NCBI GenBank assembly: GCA_036499395.1
Contig: DASYDW010000120.1
Span: 49,703-113,702, forward strand
Direction of reading: 5' to 3'
Length of the DNA: 64,000 bases
Source: Pirellulales bacterium
GTDB taxonomy: Bacteria > Planctomycetota > Planctomycetia > Pirellulales > JACPPG01
Made by a program: the position numbers and the translations under genes. The notes under the pieces are model-generated. The model saw only the letters and a list, made by a program, of their open reading frames with translations. It ran no database searches and was not told the DNA's origin. The stretch's first letter is position 1; each line of letters starts with the position of its first letter. Positions 61,132 to 64,000 of this stretch are shown here, in pieces.

Positions 61132-62891
61132 TGAGCGCCGGCGGAAAAGCCTTCGAGGGCGCGGCAGCGTCGGTGGAGCGGAAGGAGGCCGTCGACGACG
61201 ATCGCGATGCGCGGCTGTGGTCACTCGTGAATCGGCTGGCCGAACAATTGCATCGCGGAGAGCCGCCTGAGATCGACGCTCTGCTCGCGCAGCATCCGGA
61301 CCTGGCCGACGAGTTGCGTCCGCTGTGGGCGGCCATGCTGGTTACCGATTGCGTGGCCGCCGGCAGCCGTGCCGCGGACCCGGCCCGAGGTTCCTCGGGG
61401 GATGACCTGACGCATGATCATTCACCGCGCCCTGATTCAGCGGGTGCGCGGCGAGCGGTGGAATCGTCCGAACCGGTGTTGCGCCAGTTTGCCGATTATG
61501 AATTGCTCGAAGAGCTGGGGCGCGGCGGCATGGGAGTGGTCTACCGGGCACGGCAGATCAGCCTGAACCGGATCGTGGCGCTGAAGATGGTGCTGCGTGG
61601 TGACATGGCGAGCCCGGCGGACTTGGCCCGTTTTCGTACCGAGGCCGAAGCCGCCGCGCGGCTCGATCATCCGACGATCGTGCCGGTGTACGAAGTAGGG
61701 GACTGCGACGGGCAGCCTTATTTCACCATGAAATATGTGACCGGCACTACACTGGCGCGCCGCCTGACCGAAGGACCATTAACGGCGCGCGAGGCTGCGT
61801 CACTGTTGGCGCCGGTCGCTCAGGCGATTCACTATGCGCACAGCCGGGGTGTGCTGCACCGTGATCTGAAACCGTCGAACATCTTGATCGACGCTGAGGG
61901 ACGGCCGCACGTTTCGGATTTCGGGCTGGCCAAACGGGTCGAGGCCGAAATGAACCTCACCCTCTCGGGAGCGATTCTCGGGACGCCGGCCCACATGGCT
62001 CCCGAGCAGGCGGCCGGCACGCGCGGCAAGCTGGGGCCGACGAGCGACGTCTACAGCTTGGGGACGATCCTGTATCAGATGCTGACCGGGCGTCCGCCGT
62101 TTCAAGCGGCCTCGCCTGTCGACACGGTGCTGCTGGTGCTCGAGCAGGATCCGCTGCCGCCGCGACTGATCAATCCGCGCGCCGATCGCGAGCTGGAGAT
62201 GATCGCGCTGAAATGTTTGCAGAAGCCGCAGGACCTGCGCTATCAGAGTGCCAAGCTACTGGCCGACGACTTAGAAGCGTTTCTGGCTGACGAGCCAACC
62301 GCGGCTCGCAGCGGCATCTTCGTGCAGGTGCTGGCCCGGGCGTTTCGCGAAACGCATCACGCCACGGTGCTCGAGAACTGGGGGCTGTTGTGGATGTGGC
62401 ACAGCCTGGCCCTGCTCGTGACTTGCCTGCTGACGAATCTACTGCAATGGTCGGGTGTCACTTCCCCATTTTTTTACGTGGCGTTGTGGACGGCCGGGCT
62501 GGGGACCTGGGCCACGATTTTCTGGACGTTGCGCCGTCGGGCGGGGCCGGTCACGTTCGTCGAACGGCAGATCGCGCACGTGTGGGCCGCCAGTATGATC
62601 AGCATCGTCGTGTTGTTTTATGTCGAGATGATCATGGGGTTGCCGGTCCTGGCACTCTCGCCGGTGCTAGGACTGGTCGGCGGCATGGTGTTCGTCGTGA
62701 AGGCGGGCACACTGTCAGGGCAGTTCTATTTCCAGGCCGCGGCGCTCTTTGCCACGGCCCTGGGCATGGCGCTCTTGCAGCGATATGAGATCCCGCTGGC
62801 GCTGACGCTATTCGGCGTCGTCTCAGCGGCCTGCTTCTTCCTGCCAGGGCTGAAGTATTACCGGCAGCGGGAAAGTTCTAACGTCGTCTAA
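61128..62891 (+). CDS. Membrane Ser/Thr protein kinase paired with the sigma factor
   Basis: This is a 587-residue Hanks-type kinase. A short N-terminal region (~20-70; WSLVNRLAEQLHRGEPPEIDALLAQHPDLADELRPLW) precedes the kinase domain (~123-385). It is complete: glycine loop LGRGGMGVVYRA, Lys153 in VALKMV, catalytic Asp246 in HRDLKPSN, Asp264 of DFG, and APEQAAGTRGKLGPTSDVYSLG. The C-terminus (~425-575) holds about six membrane helices and no extracellular PASTA or sensor domain. Signals may thus be sensed within the membrane or by a partner. It overlaps the sigma gene by 4 bp; an LRR-protein gene follows 10 bp downstream, so the three form one operon. Confidence 0.92.
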   Translation: MMSAGGKAFEGAAASVERKEAVDDDRDARLWSLVNRLAEQLHRGEPPEIDALLAQHPDLADELRPLWAAMLVTDCVAAGSRAADPARGSSGDDLTHDHSPRPDSAGARRAVESSEPVLRQFADYELLEELGRGGMGVVYRARQISLNRIVALKMVLRGDMASPADLARFRTEAEAAARLDHPTIVPVYEVGDCDGQPYFTMKYVTGTTLARRLTEGPLTAREAASLLAPVAQAIHYAHSRGVLHRDLKPSNILIDAEGRPHVSDFGLAKRVEAEMNLTLSGAILGTPAHMAPEQAAGTRGKLGPTSDVYSLGTILYQMLTGRPPFQAASPVDTVLLVLEQDPLPPRLINPRADRELEMIALKCLQKPQDLRYQSAKLLADDLEAFLADEPTAARSGIFVQVLARAFRETHHATVLENWGLLWMWHSLALLVTCLLTNLLQWSGVTSPFFYVALWTAGLGTWATIFWTLRRRAGPVTFVERQIAHVWAASMISIVVLFYVEMIMGLPVLALSPVLGLVGGMVFVVKAGTLSGQFYFQAAALFATALGMALLQRYEIPLALTLFGVVSAACFFLPGLKYYRQRESSNVV

Positions 62892-62901
62892 AGGGGCGGG
62901 A

Positions 62902-63867
62902 ATGTCTGAGGACGTCAGTAGCGATGCAAACGGCCGTCTCGCCTTACGCTTTGGGCTTTTCACAGCTCTATTCTCTATCTTTGTCATCGCCGTTTTCTTG
63001 GCACACGTTGACAACACATTGCATTACAAACGGCTAGCTGTATCGTTCGTCGAAGCATCCGACGGCAAGGTCCGCTATGACCACGAGATAAATTCTGATG
63101 GCTCGTCGGTAAAGAATCCTAATCCACCAGGTTATGTATGGTTGCGTTCGCTGCTCGGTGACGATTATGCGTTTGAAGCGGTGGACATTTATCTGCCGAC
63201 AGGTCTCAACGACGACAATTTCTCAGTGCTTCGTGCTTTTCCTCGCTTGCGTTCACTAACACTAATGCAGGGTGGGTTTCCCGATGGAGCTGCTTCCGAG
63301 ATTGCGTGCTGTCGACGTCTGAGAAGGCTTGAACTGCTTCTAACTCCGGTTAACGATCGCGATATAAAGAGTTTGCAGCCGTTGGCGGAACTTGAGGTTT
63401 TACGTCTCGGTTCCACCGCTGTGACAGATGAGGGCGTCAGTAATCTGTCAGTCTTTAAGCACCTAGAGTTCTTAAGCCTCTCGCACATCGCCGTAACGGA
63501 TCGCGCCGTCAGCACCATCACCATGCTCCCGCTGCGAACTCTTGAGCTGGAAGGAACGGAGATCACAGATGACTCGCTTCCTGAGATCTCGAAAATTAAG
63601 ACGCTACGAATGCTACACCTTGGCGACTCCAAGATTTCCGATCGAGTGTTCGACCAATTGTCTGTACTACCGGAATTACGATATCTGTTTTTGCCGGATA
63701 CCCGGGTCACTCCGGAAGGATGCGCGAGGGTCGCGGCATGGCCAAATCTCGAGTCGATTCAGGTAACTGCGGGCCCGATTTTTAGCGATAGTGAACTCGC
63801 CAACCTGAAACTGCAATTGGCGGGAAAGCGCGTTTCCGTCATGCCGCGGCCGCGGTCGAAGCACTAG
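62902..63867 (+). CDS. Membrane-anchored leucine-rich-repeat protein
   Basis: This 321-residue protein has one N-terminal membrane helix (FGLFTALFSIFVIAVFLAHV) and about seven LRR units of ~23 residues. Examples are LRSLTLMQGGFPDGAAS, LEVLRLGSTAVTDEGVSNLS, LEFLSLSHIAVTDRAVSTI, LRTLELEGTEITDDSLPEIS and LRYLFLPDTRVTPEGCARVA. The repeats should lie outside the cytoplasm and bind proteins or polysaccharides. The gene sits 10 bp behind the kinase and could be its sensing partner. GC is lower than in the kinase and sigma genes. The stop TAG at 63865-63867 is directly next to the left end of an insertion sequence, so the original C-terminus may have been cut. Confidence 0.75.
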   Translation: MSEDVSSDANGRLALRFGLFTALFSIFVIAVFLAHVDNTLHYKRLAVSFVEASDGKVRYDHEINSDGSSVKNPNPPGYVWLRSLLGDDYAFEAVDIYLPTGLNDDNFSVLRAFPRLRSLTLMQGGFPDGAASEIACCRRLRRLELLLTPVNDRDIKSLQPLAELEVLRLGSTAVTDEGVSNLSVFKHLEFLSLSHIAVTDRAVSTITMLPLRTLELEGTEITDDSLPEISKIKTLRMLHLGDSKISDRVFDQLSVLPELRYLFLPDTRVTPEGCARVAAWPNLESIQVTAGPIFSDSELANLKLQLAGKRVSVMPRPRSKH

Positions 63868-64000
63868 AGCCGGTTTCAAAACTGTGTTGAAGTAAACTTG
63901 CGCCCTGTAGGGACTTCGGTTAAGACGGTGATCGAAAGGAGACTTTCGATGGCCAAGCGACACGATGTCGAAGTCAGCGATGAGCAGTGGGAGAAAATCA
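63866..64000 (+). mobile_element. Left end of an IS5-family-like insertion sequence, runs off the window
   Basis: The sequence beginning at AGAGCCGGTTTCAAAAC right after the LRR gene resembles the left inverted repeat of IS5-group elements (IS427-like ends often begin GAGCC with a TTTCAAA run). A transposase start follows about 80 bp in. The right end is outside the window, so the target-site duplication and class cannot be confirmed. Confidence 0.55.
63949..64000 (+). CDS. Transposase N-terminus, partial (IS5-like, DUF4096)
   Basis: The first 17 residues are visible (MAKRHDVEVSDEQWEKI). The SDEQWEKI segment is typical of the DUF4096 N-terminal domain found in IS5/IS402-type transposases, which usually continues with PLLP. 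A strong ribosome-binding site (AAAGGAG) lies 7 nt before the ATG. The gene is cut by the window edge, so whether it is intact is unknown. Confidence 0.65.
   Translation, partial: MAKRHDVEVSDEQWEKI

Noticed and set aside
1..64000. tRNA and rRNA genes
   Set aside because: I scanned intergenic gaps for T-arm (GGTTCGA) contexts with acceptor pairing and for rRNA-like segments and saw none; a covariance-model search would settle this.

Overview
The window looks like part of a chromosome from a high-GC planctomycete, most likely of the Pirellulales. The evidence is the lineage-typical families present: three DUF1501 proteins with a PSCyt1/DUF1549/DUF1553 cytochrome-like protein, two PVC-type heme-binding membrane-bound dehydrogenases, a PEP-CTERM protein, a BBP7-type outer-membrane barrel, a giant surface protein with an LEPR-xLL-like N-terminus, and an ECF sigma factor overlapping a Ser/Thr kinase. 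No rRNA, tRNA, CRISPR array or prophage was recognised. One insertion sequence begins at the right edge.

Layout. 0-3.5 kb: an amino-acid permease, a tiny membrane protein, a HEAT-repeat protein and about 800 bp without a gene. 3.5-14.4 kb: one 3,619-residue surface protein with a cyclophilin-like domain, 24 copies of a ~124-residue repeat and a central SdrD-B-like domain. It converges on an outer-membrane barrel gene (14.4-16.1 kb). 16.6-22.8 kb (minus strand): a KimA-like potassium/amino-acid transporter, a GYF-AIM24 protein, a thioredoxin-TPR co-chaperone, a secreted esterase-like hydrolase and a small membrane protein. 23.0-29.1 kb: two tandem secreted heme dehydrogenases. 29.4-32.2 kb: a PEP-CTERM protein and a J-domain-like membrane protein.

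32.4-43.9 kb is the metabolic core: asparagine synthetase, ADP-glucose pyrophosphorylase, carbamoyl-phosphate synthase large chain and argininosuccinate lyase. Between the last two lies a translationally coupled zinc-peptidase and Ddl-like ATP-grasp pair of unknown purpose. Directly behind argH are an exported HEAT protein carrying a receiver-like domain and a sigma-54 activator lacking a receiver.

47.7-56.9 kb (minus strand): a coiled-coil protein and the four-gene DUF1501/PSD1 cluster, interrupted by a hairpin repeat resembling a MITE. 57.1-64 kb: a membrane-anchored beta-propeller, a GNAT acetyltransferase, a secreted metzincin, and a sigma factor-kinase-LRR module whose last gene ends where an IS5-like element starts.

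The best leads for something undescribed are (i) the coupled peptidase/ATP-grasp pair, (ii) the exported receiver-domain protein beside a receiverless sigma-54 activator, (iii) the giant protein's extracellular cyclophilin plus repeat array, and (iv) two copies of a 25-bp palindrome with a compensatory base change, one of which encodes the start of a signal peptide. All functions are inferred from sequence reading; no searches or computations were run.
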